From Diadema setosum (taxonomy: Eukaryota > Echinodermata > Echinoidea > Diadematoida > Diadematidae): a stretch of 64,000 nt of DNA. Every line of letters begins with the position of its first letter. The stretch's first letter is position 1. The translations under genes and the position numbers were made by a program. The notes under the pieces are model-generated. The model worked only from the letters and a program-made list of their open reading frames with translations, did no database searches and was not told where the DNA came from. Location: the NCBI GenBank assembly GCA_033980235.1, contig CM067059.1, positions 14,325,100 to 14,389,099 of the forward strand, given 5' to 3'. Positions 12,501-26,559 of the stretch are shown one piece after another.

Positions 12501-13305
12501 AATCAATGATTATTCAAATATTGGGATAGTTCATTGAAGTGTAGGATTAGGATGTGAGCGGGAACTCTATAAAACTCTGAGGGAATACGTGGGTAGGTAA
12601 GGAGGGTATGTCTGTGCTTGTATGTACGTAAAAGTTTGTGTATAGATAGATTTTAAGATGTATGTTACGAGATTCGGGCTTTCCCACTGATAATATTTTT
12701 GGGTTTGATTTATCATTGTTGATTGTGTGTTATTTGCACACATTGAAGTTTGTTATGTAGAATTAAAATTGAATTCAATTATTGAAACTGTACCGGTCTT
12801 ACACTCGAGACACAGTGAACAGCACATAAAAGCACATTTCACTGCACTTAATGCACTTTATTCACTATATACTCTGCACATGTTTTTTTTTTCTTTTTCT
12901 TTTTTTTTTCTTTATCCCACTGGCGTCCCCTTGCGGACGCCACAAAATTAGCACAAAGTATTTCAATGGGAAATTGCCCATTTTGTATATATATTTGTAT
13001 GTTTCTTATTTCCTTTTTTGAGATTCTAAGGCTGCAATCACTATCAAGCATGTACTTAAAGACGGCAGGCTCCTGAATGTTTTGTTCTTCCTCTTTATTC
13101 TGAAACAAGTATATCCTCGATTCCTTTTAACTCATTGTTATGTTTATACCTTAAAGATCGTGATTATGACACTATGAATGTAATGTTTTTTTTTTTTCTT
13201 ATTCTGTTGTCAGATACACGTGTTCTCGTTTTTTGTCAATATTCGATTTCCTTGAAAAAATGCAGAAATAAAATTGAACTGAAACTGAACTGAAACTGAA
13301 ACAGA
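12501..13305 (+). mobile_element. Probable 3' UTR and tail of the same LINE
   Basis: Noncoding sequence following the degenerate ORF, ending in AATAAA (13,266-13,271) and a short irregular tail of ACTGAA/CTGAAA units to about 13,305. A stem-loop, TGGCGTCC/GGACGCCA with a 6-base loop, lies at 12,921-12,942. L1/Tx1-type elements in aquatic animals often end in ACTGA-type repeats. The continuity of UTR and ORF is inferred from order and orientation. Confidence 0.5.
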
Positions 13306-13918
13306 ACCAGCACGTTTATTTTGTTTATGTTGTACATATACTAAGCAAAACAAACAAACTGACAGACCAACAAGCAAGCCACAAAATATGATATAAAGTG
13401 GACCATGACTATAAAAGTGTCAGCGTATGTACATAAAAGACAATTCTCAAGAACGTGTGAAAAATGAAGGAACCGCAATAGCAAAGCTTATGGATATCAA
13501 ATATAAAGATCACTGAAGAGATTAGGGTATTTGTTGATGAGACACAACGAAAAGTAATGATAGATAAATATCGTATGCTGATTGTGCAAGCTCTCGGACA
13601 AAATCGCCCTTTTCTCCGAAAAGGAATTAGGATTAGTATCCTATTTTGCTATGTTATGGAGTTTTAACGGAGAAGATGGAGTAACAATCAACTCGGGGAG
13701 ATCGGGTCAAATCATTACATATTAATATTATTTCAATTGAAAAAGAGGGCGTAGGTGGAAAGGGGCCTAGGGAATGTGTTATTTCTCCTGTCCTAGAGCT
13801 ATAATTTGGTTTTGATGCTCTCCCAGTTGTGGCATTCATCCGCATTAGTCATGTTATGTGGATTTAATCACTGCTGGCGTTCTAGATATCATCCTGTTCC
13901 TGTTTACCTATTTCCGTT

Positions 13919-13920
<2 letters not shown>

Positions 13921-13969
<49 letters not shown>

Positions 13970-13981
13970 TTGGGGGGGGGG
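13921..13981. repeat. (AT)16 followed by T19 and G10 runs
   Basis: Three adjoining simple runs: alternating AT 13,921-13,952, T 13,953-13,971 and G 13,972-13,981. The sharp run boundaries may partly reflect sequencing or assembly limits. Confidence 0.9.
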
Positions 13982-14806
13982 ATAACTTACCGATTTGATA
14001 AGAAAGCGATTAGGAAGTGGCCTTTCGTTCCAAAAATATATAATTCACATAGTAAGATACCATTACAACAAATCAAATGCCAATTGAAACTAGAAATAAA
14101 CATTATTTTCATATGTTAGGAAACATTCGCAAAGAAAATGAACTAGAAACAATTTAAAAGTTACAATTAGTTACAAAGTAGATATCATAACCCGACGAAT
14201 ATTTGATTAAATAAATACATCATATCAATCCTAAACACTCTTAACAGTACAATGATTAGCAGAAGTGATCGAATTAAATTTTACCTGTATTTAATCTCGA
14301 TTTTATTCTATATCTGTATATTTCTACATTTTCGATGAGGAGAATTAAAAATAAAATATAAAGTTCTATATGATTATAAATGAACTTTGTATGAAAATTA
14401 TCATACCTCTATGCGATATAGGACATAGTGAGAACTGTCTAAGACTATAACATCAATAACTGATTATTGTAATGATTGGAAATATGATCATCGTAATTGA
14501 AATGGAAACATATCGTAAACTATCTTAAGCACTTCAAATGAGAGGATAAAATATAGGACACCTTATGCTTTCATGCGAAGAGCTTGATTTGGATGTAATG
14601 TATAATGTAATGTCGACTGGAAAGAATCAAATACTTTTTAGTAAATGAAGCAACCAAATTCATCGCGGGCTTTCTAACAGTCCGATTGCAATCCTTGTTT
14701 TGTTAAGATGCCAAGAATTTCGAGCAATTACAATAAAAAGTCATATTAACCCATTCATTAATTCCTAGATTCCAATGGTCTTTGTTTAGATCATAATGCC
14801 AATATC

Positions 14807-14808
<2 letters not shown>

Positions 14809-14851
<43 letters not shown>

Positions 14852-14911
14852 TATATATACATATTATACATAATATATACATATATATAATATATACATG
14901 ATATATATATG
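14809..14911. repeat. (AT)n microsatellite cluster
   Basis: An alternating AT tract of about 40 bases, followed by interrupted ATAT/ATAC units. Confidence 0.9.
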
Positions 14912-16515
14912 ACATCATTATCAAGAAAGTACACAAGAACAATATTTTAAAGCTGTGAAGATGACCACACGAGAAATGCAGTGCAAACTATGATGAAGGT
15001 GTGTGCACATCATGTAAATATGGTTTGTAAAAACAAACTACCCAGTATTTATAGACAATCATAACAAACAAGATTCTTTGATTAGAAAGCACAGTAAGAG
15101 AAGCGTTCCCAAAGCCCGTGTTGCATACACGTCATGTACACAAACACACGAGCATGCAATGTTAAGCACATGCGTGTCGTATTAAAGGAAAACCCTTTTC
15201 ACCCCAGTACGTCAGCCTTTTACCAGCAGGCAGACACATACTGTGTCTTGATTTATTCCTCTGTAACAATGTTGTATCAATCTGGGGTGTCATTGTAAAG
15301 TCTGCTTTAAACAGATTACCCGAACGCTGTCATCCCGTGGTTGGATGTACACAAGAAAAAAATCAAAAAGAGCAGTGTTCATTTACTTTTTACTTACTTA
15401 GAGACTCGTTTCGTTCGGGCCCCGAGTCCCTTTGGCTAATGAATGGAACCCCTTTCACTTGGAAAAATAGAACGTAATTAAGTTTGGTGAAAATGTGTGA
15501 CAGCGGGGTTTCTATTATTCAAACCCCGAAGAGAGTATAATCAGTCCCGAGGAAGCAAGCTATAATCTCTGATTTAGCTTTTGCCTCCTTCAAACCGTCA
15601 CCTCCCTAGTCTTGCTTCAAGACTGTGAGCAGAGCTGACTTCTCATACTATAGTGCATGTACTTACTCGTTGACATGAATACGTCCGTACTTTAAAGTCT
15701 ACTTTTACTCCTTATCACTCGGTGTCCCTCCATAATGTTGCTGTTTTGTTGCCTGAATTTTATTTTTCTTCAATTGTTGTAGTTTGCTCAATCTGAGAAA
15801 ACGTGTTAACATATTTAGTTACCATACCTACAAGTAAACTAGCATGTGAGGAATAATCTGACAGGCTTGGATCAAAGCTTACGACAACCATCTAGATCGT
15901 CGTTAACCTGCAAGCGCTAAATGCTGATGTCTTCTGCCTCGCATTTGAATTAGATGCTGTCGGACACACGAGCTAAATTGAAGACGCTCTTTTCCTCGAA
16001 AAACAACGCCCCCACCACCTCCGGGAGAAAGGACCTCCCCTCGGCTCGCTAACAAGCGTTATTGCTCGGGAATGTGGTTCATGCTTCCACATGGCTAGGT
16101 AACAATTAAAATCACTCGGGCGCCCGGCGACCTTCTGAACCCTTCGGACCCTATTTCTTCCTTTGTCTTTGTCCTTGTGGGGAAACATGGGGGATGATAT
16201 CTTAAAGAGAAAGAGAAAAAAAATGGAGAAGAAAAAACTATATGGAAAATACCATCATGGAGACAAATGAGGGGAAAAAAAGCAGTGAGTTTGCGATTTT
16301 GGAAGGCAATTATGCAGAGTTTGTGAGAAGAACACAGTGGGAAGCAATTAGAAATGTATAATTACGTATGATACATACACATAATATCATTGTATGCTTA
16401 CGTAATGCAGTGTATAATACTCGGGCGCGAGCGTGTGTGTGTGTGTCTGTCTGTGTGGGTGTGCGTGTGTGTGTTGTTTATGTATATGCATGGGACTTCA
16501 TATATACACCAATTT

Positions 16516-16850
16516 TTAATTCAATTCAGTTATACTTTATTTTCATCAAACAAAAAGTAATACATAATACAAAGTATACATTTGGCGACTCATATTGTTG
16601 AGCAACTTTAGAGAAAAAAGCACAAACCATGAAATATAACATGTAAAATAAAAAGTATATGCGCGGCTAATTATACAACGGGAAAAGAATGTACACTTGG
16701 CAATAGTAACAAAGAGTAAATAAAGAGATGGAAAAGAGTGATCTATCCTGAGAAGCATTACGTGATACTTCATGAAATCAGAAGACAGAGTAATGAGATG
16801 AATAACAAGTAATATTGCCTGCAAAATGTTTAACGATCCTTGGAAACGAC
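16516..16850 (-). mobile_element. LINE-type 3' end, minus strand
   Basis: On the minus strand the sequence ends in an AATAAA-type signal followed by short TGAAT units (AATTCAATTCAG on the plus strand at 16,520-16,531). The words TAATACAAAGTATA near 16,566-16,579 recur as TAGTACAAAGTATA next to the longer (TCAAT)n tail at 37,501, which points to the same family. No coding remnant is visible upstream on the minus strand. Confidence 0.45.
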
Positions 16851-17309
16851 GTTTTCTCCATGACTTTGTCCCTCTTCACTCAGGTGTGTAAATGTGGAAC
16901 CCATCAATGCCGAGGGTGGTGAAGGAGATGGAGTTACCTGTACTGTTAAGAGGAATGTCATGCTTTATAGAGCTTTTCCGCGAATAAACAGAACAATGAT
17001 TTAAGGTATAATATATAAATGATTTGATTTAGAAGTGGAAATGAACGTGCTGGGTATCATTTTCATAACTACTGTATATATTATAATGTATATGGAGTCC
17101 ATTACCTACGACTGTTATAACTTTGAACTTGCATTGTCTAACAAAATGAGTCGACAATAATGGACAATGGTGGATGTCGCAGCAACTTCACTAAAAGTAA
17201 AATACAACAAATTATGTGCAGTTATTGGGTCGAATCAAATACATCTGAGGCCCCCTCCACTTACACTCACACATATGCACGTCACTGCACCGCACTGCAC
17301 ATACACTTT

Positions 17310-17510
17310 TTTTTTTATTCTTTATTCGAATTTCGTTCAATTTCATATCACAAAATTTACGTTTACAGAAACGAAAACAAAACATTATAACAAGACAGAC
17401 TGCATTATACGTAAACATTTCACAAAATAACGTCAATCTTACACTATGCAAAGACAAAATGCAGTATACACGTACATTGTGCTAAATAATGTCAAACTTA
17501 CATTGTGACT
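17310..17510 (-). mobile_element. Possible minus-strand LINE 3' end with a diverged 60-bp duplication
   Basis: A T-rich start and CTTTATTC at 17,321 read on the minus strand as GAATAAAG plus an A tail. Within it, the segment at about 17,402-17,448 and the one at about 17,461-17,508 are diverged copies (GCATTATACGTAAACATT versus GCAGTATACACGTACATT, both leading into AATAA/TGTCAA and TTACA words). Their spacing is about 60 bases. Confidence 0.35.
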
Positions 17511-19370
17511 CTTTTTAACCAAAGAAACGAAATCCGCTTTTTTACACATACATGCACACGCGCGCGCGCGCGCAAACACAATAACATTAATTCACTTTGG
17601 TGTTACTGTAAAACATAAGATAATAATTCTTTTAAAGATAACTGAAATAATTATACATTTTCATGTTTCAAAATAAGAAATAAAATGTTAATAGTACAGT
17701 TATTACCGAAGAAAAAAATGGAAGTATATCATGTCTTAAATGAAACCCATCCCCCCCCAAAAAAAACAATTGTCCGTAGCTGACCTAAACTACACTTAAC
17801 TAACCTTCATAACCATATACTACTTTATTATAACTATACCCAAAACTACCCAGAACTATAGCGCTACTTACCTACCCAAAACTACCTACTTTAATATATA
17901 CTACACACACACACAGACACACAAAATAGTGTACACATAACACACATAAACACACGTATATTGATACACAAGTCGTTTACACTCGCCGGTACAGCTCAAA
18001 GCATGTCATTTTGCACTCAGAAGTATTCAGAGCGAGGGCCAGAAGAAGTGGGGACTCGCTAAACATAATGTCAGTCTGAACTTTTCGTTCTCACGCATGA
18101 TGTCATCGCACAGGTGCTCTGTGCTGTACAACAATCCTGTGTCAAAAACCAAAAAGCTCTGAAGTTATAACCTCAACATCAAACCTAACACCTGGTGGTC
18201 AAATTTAGGTAATGTGAATAGCAGGTCAATGTAACACAATTTGATGCAGTTTTACCCAGATGCCCCTTGATTTTACACATCAAGTCAGAGGACTTATGTA
18301 GTGGCAAATTTGTGCCTGGACGTTCACTCTTTCCTTACTTTTTTTTATTTTCGCTCCCTATAATCTCTCTATCTACTATAAATACATCCTTCTCCCTCTT
18401 GCACACATTCTTCTCTCTTTTACTCTCTCAAACACACCCACAAACACACGCACACACACACACGCACACACACACACACACACACATGCACACGACACCT
18501 TCATGTTGTCATGCACTCATCACATAAACTTCGCAGTAGTAGGACTCAGAACCACAAAATGGGCAATGCTGACCTTCGATTTGTGTGCCAAGTTTTCTGC
18601 AGCTCTTGAAACATACAGAGAGACCGCAGAAATTGACCCTATTGGTCTTAGCTATACATGGGTTTAAGTTTGTCTGTTTCACTCAATCACTGTTAAAAGG
18701 CCTGCAAATATAAGCTGCAAACTGCTTTCCAAAATGCAGTGACGCAGGAAGGAAATAAGGGCAAATTTTGGGAAGTATGCTGCTTTAGTTCTATAGGTAA
18801 TGAAACGCACATTTTATTACACAAAAGGAACACAGTATCCGGGGGAAATGTATAGACAACAAATATGTCAAATAATATGCAGAACATTAGCAGCACAGGC
18901 TGAGTTTATGAGTTATCGAATATACATATACCATTTTGTTCTCATTTAGGTTGGCGTCTTCTTAAGTCATTCCTTGAGGTGGAAAAAAAACCCCGACAGC
19001 AATGATTTCATATGCTGGTATAGATGTATCGGTGAAATCAAGGTAGTTATACGAGAAAAACATCTCATAATGTTACTCGACAGGTCAGAAAACAAAGAAA
19101 CTATATACATATAAGAAAATATTTACGAGGTCGTAAAATCACGTGATATTGTATGAGTGGCATGATAAAAATCTGAAAATTAGGTTTTGATGAAGTTGAA
19201 TTGTTCTGGTCTTCAAAGGGTGCAATTTTGACGTAATGTTAGCCCCTACAACAGATGGGTGTAATGAACACTCTATTCTCGTCTGTACGCGAATCGCCTG
19301 TTTCCTTTGATGATAATAATGATGTTGTTTTCTTTCTCTTTTTTCTTTCTTCTTCTAAGTATCATTTCGG
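17511..19370. other. Intergenic or intronic DNA, no gene recognised
   Basis: (CG)n with flanking CA at about 17,557-17,575, imperfect CTAAACTAC-type repeats at 17,785-17,895, and (CA)n at 18,431-18,494. The remainder is unremarkable AT-rich sequence. The His/Thr open frame at 18,267-18,527 is a (CA)n translation. Confidence 0.5.
18431..18494. repeat. (CA)n microsatellite
   Basis: CA/CG dinucleotides, with a nearly pure core at 18,450-18,486. Confidence 0.9.
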
Positions 19371-19625
19371 GATGTTATTCGCATCAATGACGCACAATGC
19401 GCGTCCATTAACCCAGCCCGGTTGGATGATAATTCCCTTCGGCGGCTTATTGGTAGAGCGGGTAATTTCAGCCGGCCCCGAGTCAATTAGAGCATCCCCC
19501 TCCCACAGTCATGGGGATGAAGGAGTGACGTCGAGACCCGCCAACACTTTGCCCGGACACAGTGACCTTAAAGGCGTGGTTCGCTCATGCTGATTGGAAC
19601 ATGGCATCTCGATCGGCGATTCCAC
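19371..19625. promoter_or_regulatory. CpG-bearing single-copy block, candidate noncoding element
   Basis: Higher in GC and free of simple repeats. It contains CAATTAG and GTAATTT homeodomain-type words, several CGG/GGCGG words and a TGACG half-site (19,526). The plus-strand open frame across it has no recognisable domain. Interpretation as a cis-regulatory or conserved noncoding element is inference from composition only. Confidence 0.25.
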
Positions 19626-22600
19626 GACCGTGAAAATATGTAGTAAATCCGGAGGGTGATTGTGAAAATTTTAGAGAGCGTTGAGCGTTGTCATGTTTCT
19701 TTATACTGTTGAGACAATGTCCATTCTACACTCAATTCACATAACGGAAATCGCTCGAATAATAAAATATTACAATTTAATAAGACAAGACATCATTGTG
19801 TAAATGACAACTTGACTTTTTTCTTCTTATTTTTCACTTCAATAGTCTCTACTCGCTGCATCTTAAGACAAAGTGCATGTCTGTTCTTTTTTTTAACGAT
19901 TATGATGCGAGAACTATTTAACATGCACTGATCATAATTATGCACAATGACAATAATACGCAATGATAATAGTAGCGATGATATCTTCCCCCTAGCTCAT
20001 ACACAAACTTACACTTCAGCATTGCTATGCTCCTGGATCAAATACATTTCGGTATTACATACACAAGGACCTGCTTAGCTAGTTGGAATAAAATTAAGTA
20101 CTTAATCTCGAATGATTGATTTGGGTCAACAAACTTAGCTTCTATATCATAGCGTTTTATGTTTCTTGTTCTATTGTTTGTTTTACTTGATCTGTGCTTC
20201 TATAATTGCCGTAATCCTTCGTCTTACTGTTTTATCACCTTTTCATGCATTTTTTTTTTTGCCTTATTCGCTCTGTCAAACACACTATAGCGAATACACA
20301 CAACACAAATCACGAACACATACATCCGGGGCATACACACATTTGCGCACACACGTCCCATTATAAAGGACGTCCCTCGACATCCAAGCGCCATTTTACC
20401 TTCAAACGCTTTTGCAATGAAAAAATGCCGTTATTAGCAAGTAGGCTGGTATACGTTAAAAGAAAAATATTATACTGGCGTCTGGCCCAATTCTAGTCAT
20501 ATTGCCCTATAGTCCGTCTAAATTTAACCTTTGGTTATTTTCACCTTTTTAATCTTGAACAGTACCAGAGACAGCCACGACCCTAAGTTAAGTCGACGGC
20601 AACTCGCTGTGAAACCATGGGGAGTTAATTCGGGGCTGGCTATCGCATGCAGCCCATGCCTCATCGCTTTATATAGCTTCTCGCAACAAGAGTTGATCGT
20701 CAAAAAGCATGACATAATTGTTTCCATGGTAACATCGTCTCGCTGCAAAATACCACTCAAGAAGAACAAGAAAAAAAAAAGAAAACCTATGAGGTTTTTG
20801 TTCTAGCGCATGCAGCATCAGAATGATTGAGATATCCCCTGGACATTCCGCGTTATCATTTTGATTGCGGCTAACACAAATAACGTTTGATACGGTGTCA
20901 AAACAGCCACGGCCGCGAAAGTATTATGGCAATATATTCACGTGTATTAGATATATACGGCATGCAGGTCATTCTTCCTTTGTCGTGGCATGCTGGGAAA
21001 GACACGCTCGCGAATCACGTGTCCGGGCAACGTAGTTTTAAGCGGAGAGCCGCTAACTGCAAACTATATAGCTCCTTTCAAAAAAAACGCCGAGGACACC
21101 GTGTATTGAGGCCTGATGGCAAACTTTGTGCAGAACAGACAAAGCAGATAGAATTAAATCATATTTGTATATAGGAGAGAGTAATAGAGAATCAGGGGGA
21201 GGGTGGGGCAGACTGAGATATCGTCTTAGACATTTTAGACGAATTGTATGGGGGAAAATGTACACAAGAACAGCCGAGAATTGTCGGCCAGTGTTATGAA
21301 TTTTGTTGAAAAAATAAAGAGTTGAATGTAGGTAGTAGAATACTACGATTGATATTCATAGTATTATTACAAACATGGAGAAGGGAGGGGGTCGATTCAA
21401 ATAGAGCTGGACAGCTTGTGTATACCTTAATGTTATACCACAGAGGTTAAATGGCTTCTCAAACCATGGACCGAACCTTGAAAATGTGGCTACATTATCT
21501 TTATTTACTTGTGGATAGACATTCACACATGAATGGTAAAAACACTGATTATATTATAGAATATTGAGTCTGTTTACAGTGTTACTAGAAACTCAATTTG
21601 ATTCTGTGATTATCATATTTTTGCAATCGAGGTTTATGATAAAGAGCCTCGTTGTTTAGCGTGTTCTCATTTAACTTTAACCTGATTATACTAGGGATGA
21701 TTAGATTAGTTGTAATTTTGACGTTATTGCGAATAATTCACAACAAACGCATGGGACATGAATAGAAATCAGGCAGCTGGTGTAATCAAGAGCGATACTC
21801 AGGGCTAGCTTTGTGTGTTGAAATGGTAAATACGCGCGGAGCGTGATGTCCGGAGAACCGGTAGATAGAGTGTGTTTTGCTCGATCGGCGATTGTGTCAA
21901 CCGATCAAGTTTTAATCGAAACCCAAACCGGAGAGAGCGGGCAAAGGGTTTCGTGCTGCTATCGGATCATTAGTCACGTACGGGTGGGCTCGGCCCAGCG
22001 GCCTTAATAAGAGACCGCAAGAGTGGAATAATGAGAGATAAGAAGATCGAAAAAGGGAGCGAAAGAGAAAGAGAGAGGGAGAGGGTGAGAGAAGGAGAAG
22101 AGGAGGAGAATTGCGGGCCCTTGGTGCATGCGTTAATCACTGACCTAGGACTCTTAGCGCTACCCTGGATGCGACTCTACGCTGACCTGGTAATTAAACT
22201 TGACCCGATTCGTACGTTGATGGCCCGTTGCAATGGGTTTCTGTTAATGATATAGTGGCATATTACGACGTAATTATTCAACGAGTAATGTTGCTCTGCT
22301 GGCTCCATGGAACGCGTAGCGGCGAACAAAAAAAAAAAAAAAAAATAGCACCGGCGAGTTTGGATAAGTAATTGGATTCTCGGTTCAGGCTTCACTGCAC
22401 ATTTCCTTTCGTCACGTATTCGACGGCATTGGAAGTTAGACCTGAATCCATGTGACACCAAAGGTACAGTACACTCAGTCTTAAAATGGGGAAAAAATAA
22501 CAACATTGATACGATTTACGTTAGGAAACAAATGGAGCAGAATAATATGATATTTTGCTCCTGATAGCTGCCCATGAAAGAATATTTTTCTTCACGTTTG

Positions 22601-23351
22601 ACTGCGTATTCCAGTTGATGATGAATTATATTAACTGTCCGCATGATTATTGTGGACGGTATAGGTCAGACCGAGTTCAGTGCAGCAGAAACACGACATT
22701 TTGTTGGGCAGGAAAAAAGCACCAAAAATATACACATTTCACACAGTTCGCACTATATACAGAGTGAATTCATCACGATGCAATTCATCACATCTCGTGT
22801 GCGTCACTCTCGCTCGAGCAGTGATGGAAACAAGATTCGAGGCCAAGCAAGCGAGAATAAGAAATGCCAAGAGATTGTTCACAAACAATGGACGCAGAAA
22901 GTAAATTCCACCTGGCGTATATACAGAACGACCCCGTATTATCATTATACATCCAGGGCTATCTTGTGTAGATGTTAAAGAATAGCATTGAGACACCCCC
23001 AACTCTCGTGCGTCAGAGGCTGTCGATGTACAATGCTGACTGACACTATGACACAGTTATCCATACAAAGTTGATACTACATGACATTTTGTATATATAC
23101 TGGTATGATGTTTCCGTAAAGTTATTTATCCTAAGTTAATGGTTGTTCACATAAACTCGCTTCCGGAATCTCAGTGTATTAATACATATCAGTTTTGCCC
23201 ATTATGATACGCCTCTACCGTCACAAGAACCTGAATTATAGGGTCTCCTATACACCGTATAGTCCTACTTACTTCTCATTAATTTTAGTAGCTCATTGGA
23301 CTAATAATCTCCATTATCTTATCTATTACACAGGTTGAAACACACTTACAA

Positions 23352-23383
<32 letters not shown>

Positions 23384-23639
23384 ACGTATAATGTGATATT
23401 AGTATATTGTATGTGTTTTGGGGTATATGTATATACTGTGTGCTTTGTTATGAATATACATATATCCCAAAACATATAATAATATATTATAATGATGTAT
23501 TATATCATTGTATTATTTTGTTATTATATTACGCATACATTATATCATAACATTATAATATTATGCGTGTGTGTGTGTGTGTGTGTGTATGTGTACGCGT
23601 GTATAGTTGTATGTGCCAAATAATTATGTCTTGAAGTCG
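19626..23639. other. Intergenic or intronic DNA with several CpG-rich blocks
   Basis: No gene recognised. CpG-bearing, non-repetitive blocks lie at about 20,540-20,720, 20,880-21,130 and 21,820-22,020, followed by a GA-rich tract at about 22,040-22,110 and more single-copy sequence to 22,260. (CA)n occurs at 23,353-23,388 and (TG)n at about 23,563-23,594. The region 23,395-23,560 is rich in TATAAT-like words. The overlapping open frames at 22,643-23,002 on both strands have no recognisable content. Confidence 0.45.
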
Positions 23640-23790
23640 TTAGTTCTTTGTTGTAATCACATTCAATTTCATTATGTTCATTATTCCATATTGTTTGTTA
23701 TGCTCAAAACATCTTTACCATCCATGTTGGTATAAACAAACAATAAAGCTGAGGAAGACCTATTAGGTCGAAAGCTCTTACTACCCAGCT
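23640..23790 (+). mobile_element. Possible Penelope-like or other retroelement 3' segment
   Basis: CAATAAAGCTGAGGAAG at 23,741-23,757 leads into the small hairpin GACCT-ATT-AGGTC (23,757-23,769) and then GAAAGCTC. A 'GAGGAAG, hairpin, GAAA' arrangement near an AATAAA is also seen in the inverted-repeat element at 37,661-38,156 (GAGAAAGGGCGGCGAGACGCCCGAAA) and is a pattern I associate with Penelope-like termini. The match is short, so the call is weak. Confidence 0.25.
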
Positions 23791-23821
23791 AGCATCGTGC
23801 GACATCTGATGTCTTCATTGT

Positions 23822-23868
23822 CACACACACATACGCATACGCACACACACGCACACGCACACACACAT

Positions 23869-23936
<68 letters not shown>

Positions 23937-23942
23937 ATTATT
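23822..23942. repeat. Compound (CA)n-(TA)n-(TTA)n microsatellite
   Basis: CA-rich at 23,822-23,879, pure TA to 23,932, then TTA units to 23,942. Both strands give long open frames that are only repeat translations. Confidence 0.95.
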
Positions 23943-24343
23943 ATGTGCATTGAACATAATTATATTAATAATCCCGGCTCCTTTTTCTTGTATATGAGTG
24001 CGCTCTGTCTTTCTCATGGTGACAAAGACTAAGTACTGTCTTCTAATTTGAAGTCGAATAATTAATGACACCTTCGATCACCGATCATCTTCTCTACGTC
24101 GCTCATAAAAAAGTAAAGACAACAAAATAAAAGAAGAAGATATGAAATATCGGTTTTTCAACTTCCACATTACTCTATCCGATAGTGGAGGGCAGAAACG
24201 TGACTTTATTCAAATTTGCTTCATGTCCTTTATTTTTTCTCCCCTCATCCTAACGACGGAGGTGAAGTTTACCCGATCAATCTCGCACTATCACAGATGC
24301 AAGTGCTTGACTTAATGACACAAGTTAGCACTGTCGATCACAC

Positions 24344-24367
24344 CACGCACGCACGCACGCACGCACA
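24344..24367. repeat. (GCAC)n microsatellite
   Basis: Six perfect CACG units inside a CpG-rich surrounding (24,320-24,490). Confidence 0.9.
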
Positions 24368-24954
24368 GTGTGGTGCGGCGTGAGGTGGGTGGAAGTGTAT
24401 TTGAGACCTGGCAGCTGCGATCGCGGAGTGTTTAAGACCGTAGCACACAGACCATCATCCGCCGCCCTTCGGGGGTGAAGAGCCAACACAGGCAAACGTG
24501 TCTGGCTGATGAGATGCAATGTCCGACCTCCCAGTTTTTCTCCCCTCTTATCGAAATTAAATTCCTAGCAAGAACAAAGCTAATGGACAGGTAAATTTGA
24601 CAAATGTCATAATCGTAGCCTTGTTCTTCCGTGTTTTATGGACTGTCCTCCACTTTGTGCCAGTGTGCGATTCAATTATCATCAACCTCAATTGCAGGAC
24701 AATATAGCTCTCTGTGAGGCTTGTCCTTATTTAGCATAAACGCCTAGTAATGCCAGTTGTGATGCAGGTTTTCTGCGTTAGATCCACTTGATATTAAAGT
24801 CTTTTGTGAGAATTAGATCAAGGAGCAGCACCGACAACCATAGATATTAAACGTGATACAATTAAGCTTTCTTGTTATACATGTACATTGATATCATTGT
24901 CATAGACAAGAGAAGCAACACAAAAGCAGCACGAAATCAAATTTGCTATTCAAT

Positions 24955-25290
24955 GGAAATATATATTATCGAGCGCTCCCCTATCCCTCGCGTGCTCAAA
25001 CCGCCGGGAAGAAGCAGTAGTAATGTGTAGGAACGGTTAGGTTTGCGTGACGACGGCGCTTTGTCTTGGCACCACGCCACGAGTGCACACAGTGTACGCA
25101 CGAAAACCGAACAGCTTGCAGACGGTAGTACATGGGGATTGCTGAGTTTTCGGTTTGGGGCGGCTTATGAAAGAGAGTACACGCATGTACGCACGTGTGA
25201 TTTGCAATTCCGGCGGGACGGGCGTGAATCGCTCCGAAACCGAATGCCTGGGTGGTGTTCCCACGACCTCTGCATTTTCGAATAACGAAA
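24955..25290. other. CpG-rich, repeat-free block
   Basis: Dense in CpG (for example GCGTGACGACGGCGC at 25,045-25,059 and CCGGCGGGACGGGCG at 25,211-25,225) in an otherwise AT-rich neighbourhood. Open frames of 80 and 89 codons run on opposite strands over the same bases, as expected from composition. It could be a regulatory island or part of an exon; there is no motif to decide. Confidence 0.35.
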
Positions 25291-25889
25291 ATGTCAGCAT
25301 TCTCATTTTCAGTTTTATAATAAGCTAAATCGGTATTTGTATTAGATAGTAACAGGCTATCAACTGCACGGATCTACCTAAAGCAATCAATTTTCAACAG
25401 AAACTTTTTCATGAAGTGAAGAATATACATGCGTTTTGATAGCCCTTGGTGCAATCAGAAAGAAATAGGAACAGCGTGTTTTGTTTTGTTTTGTTTTTTC
25501 CTTATTGGTAATGGATGTGATCATAAACTAGAACGACTTTGCCTAAAGTTCATATGCAGCTGTTACTGAGGCACAGTGGATGACATAATTGTCTCCAAAG
25601 AATAGATGATTTGTTGATGTTGATGTTGTTAAGTTGAATAATTACTACGGTTCATATCGTTATTTTGTTAAATTGAGAACTGAAATCAATGAACGTATGG
25701 TTTTTATGATTATGAAATGCTGTCACATGACGACATATCAATTACGTATACCTTTTTTTTCCCAACATGTTGCTTCGTTAGGGGTTCAGGAAAAGGAATA
25801 ACTTAAAAGAAATGTATAGGTCCTGTGAATGTCAGCAGTTATCAGTTATCATAGACATAAATCTCTCTCTTGTTCCCGCCTAGTCATAA

Positions 25890-26283
<394 letters not shown>

Positions 26284-26559
26284 TCGACCTTTAGGAAATA
26301 GCGGCCATCATGAAACAACAGAATAATCATGATAATGATACAGTACTATTATGAGTATTTTCATTTCGTATACTCGGATGGTTATTTCTGTTTCATTCTT
26401 ATTCTCGTGGCATATAAATGCACTCGGTAAACATTTTGTACATAAACCTGTACTATATGTAGCATTACATGTATATCCATACCAGGATTCATAATTGAGC
26501 CCTTGGTCATAATGGGTATGTATGTGTTTTCGTTATAACACTTTGCTTTGATATTGTTT

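Larger units (their letters stand above)
13306..16515. other. Intergenic or intronic DNA with AT tracts and CpG-rich patches
   Basis: No gene recognised. (AT)n/T/G runs lie at 13,921-13,981 and a (AT)n cluster at 14,809-14,911. About 14,000-14,800 is plain AT-rich DNA. Two non-repetitive blocks, about 15,390-15,620 and 15,950-16,190, have higher GC and homeodomain-type TAAT/AATTA words. They resemble conserved noncoding elements, but conservation cannot be tested from one sequence. (TG)n lies at about 16,431-16,480. Confidence 0.45.

Noticed and set aside
23781..24071. Cys/Val/Tyr/Ile open frames across microsatellites here and at about 5.6, 8.3, 11.2, 25.9-26.3, 33.0, 53.1, 54.2 and 62.0 kb
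   Set aside because: They are direct translations of (TG)n, (CA)n and (TA)n repeats.
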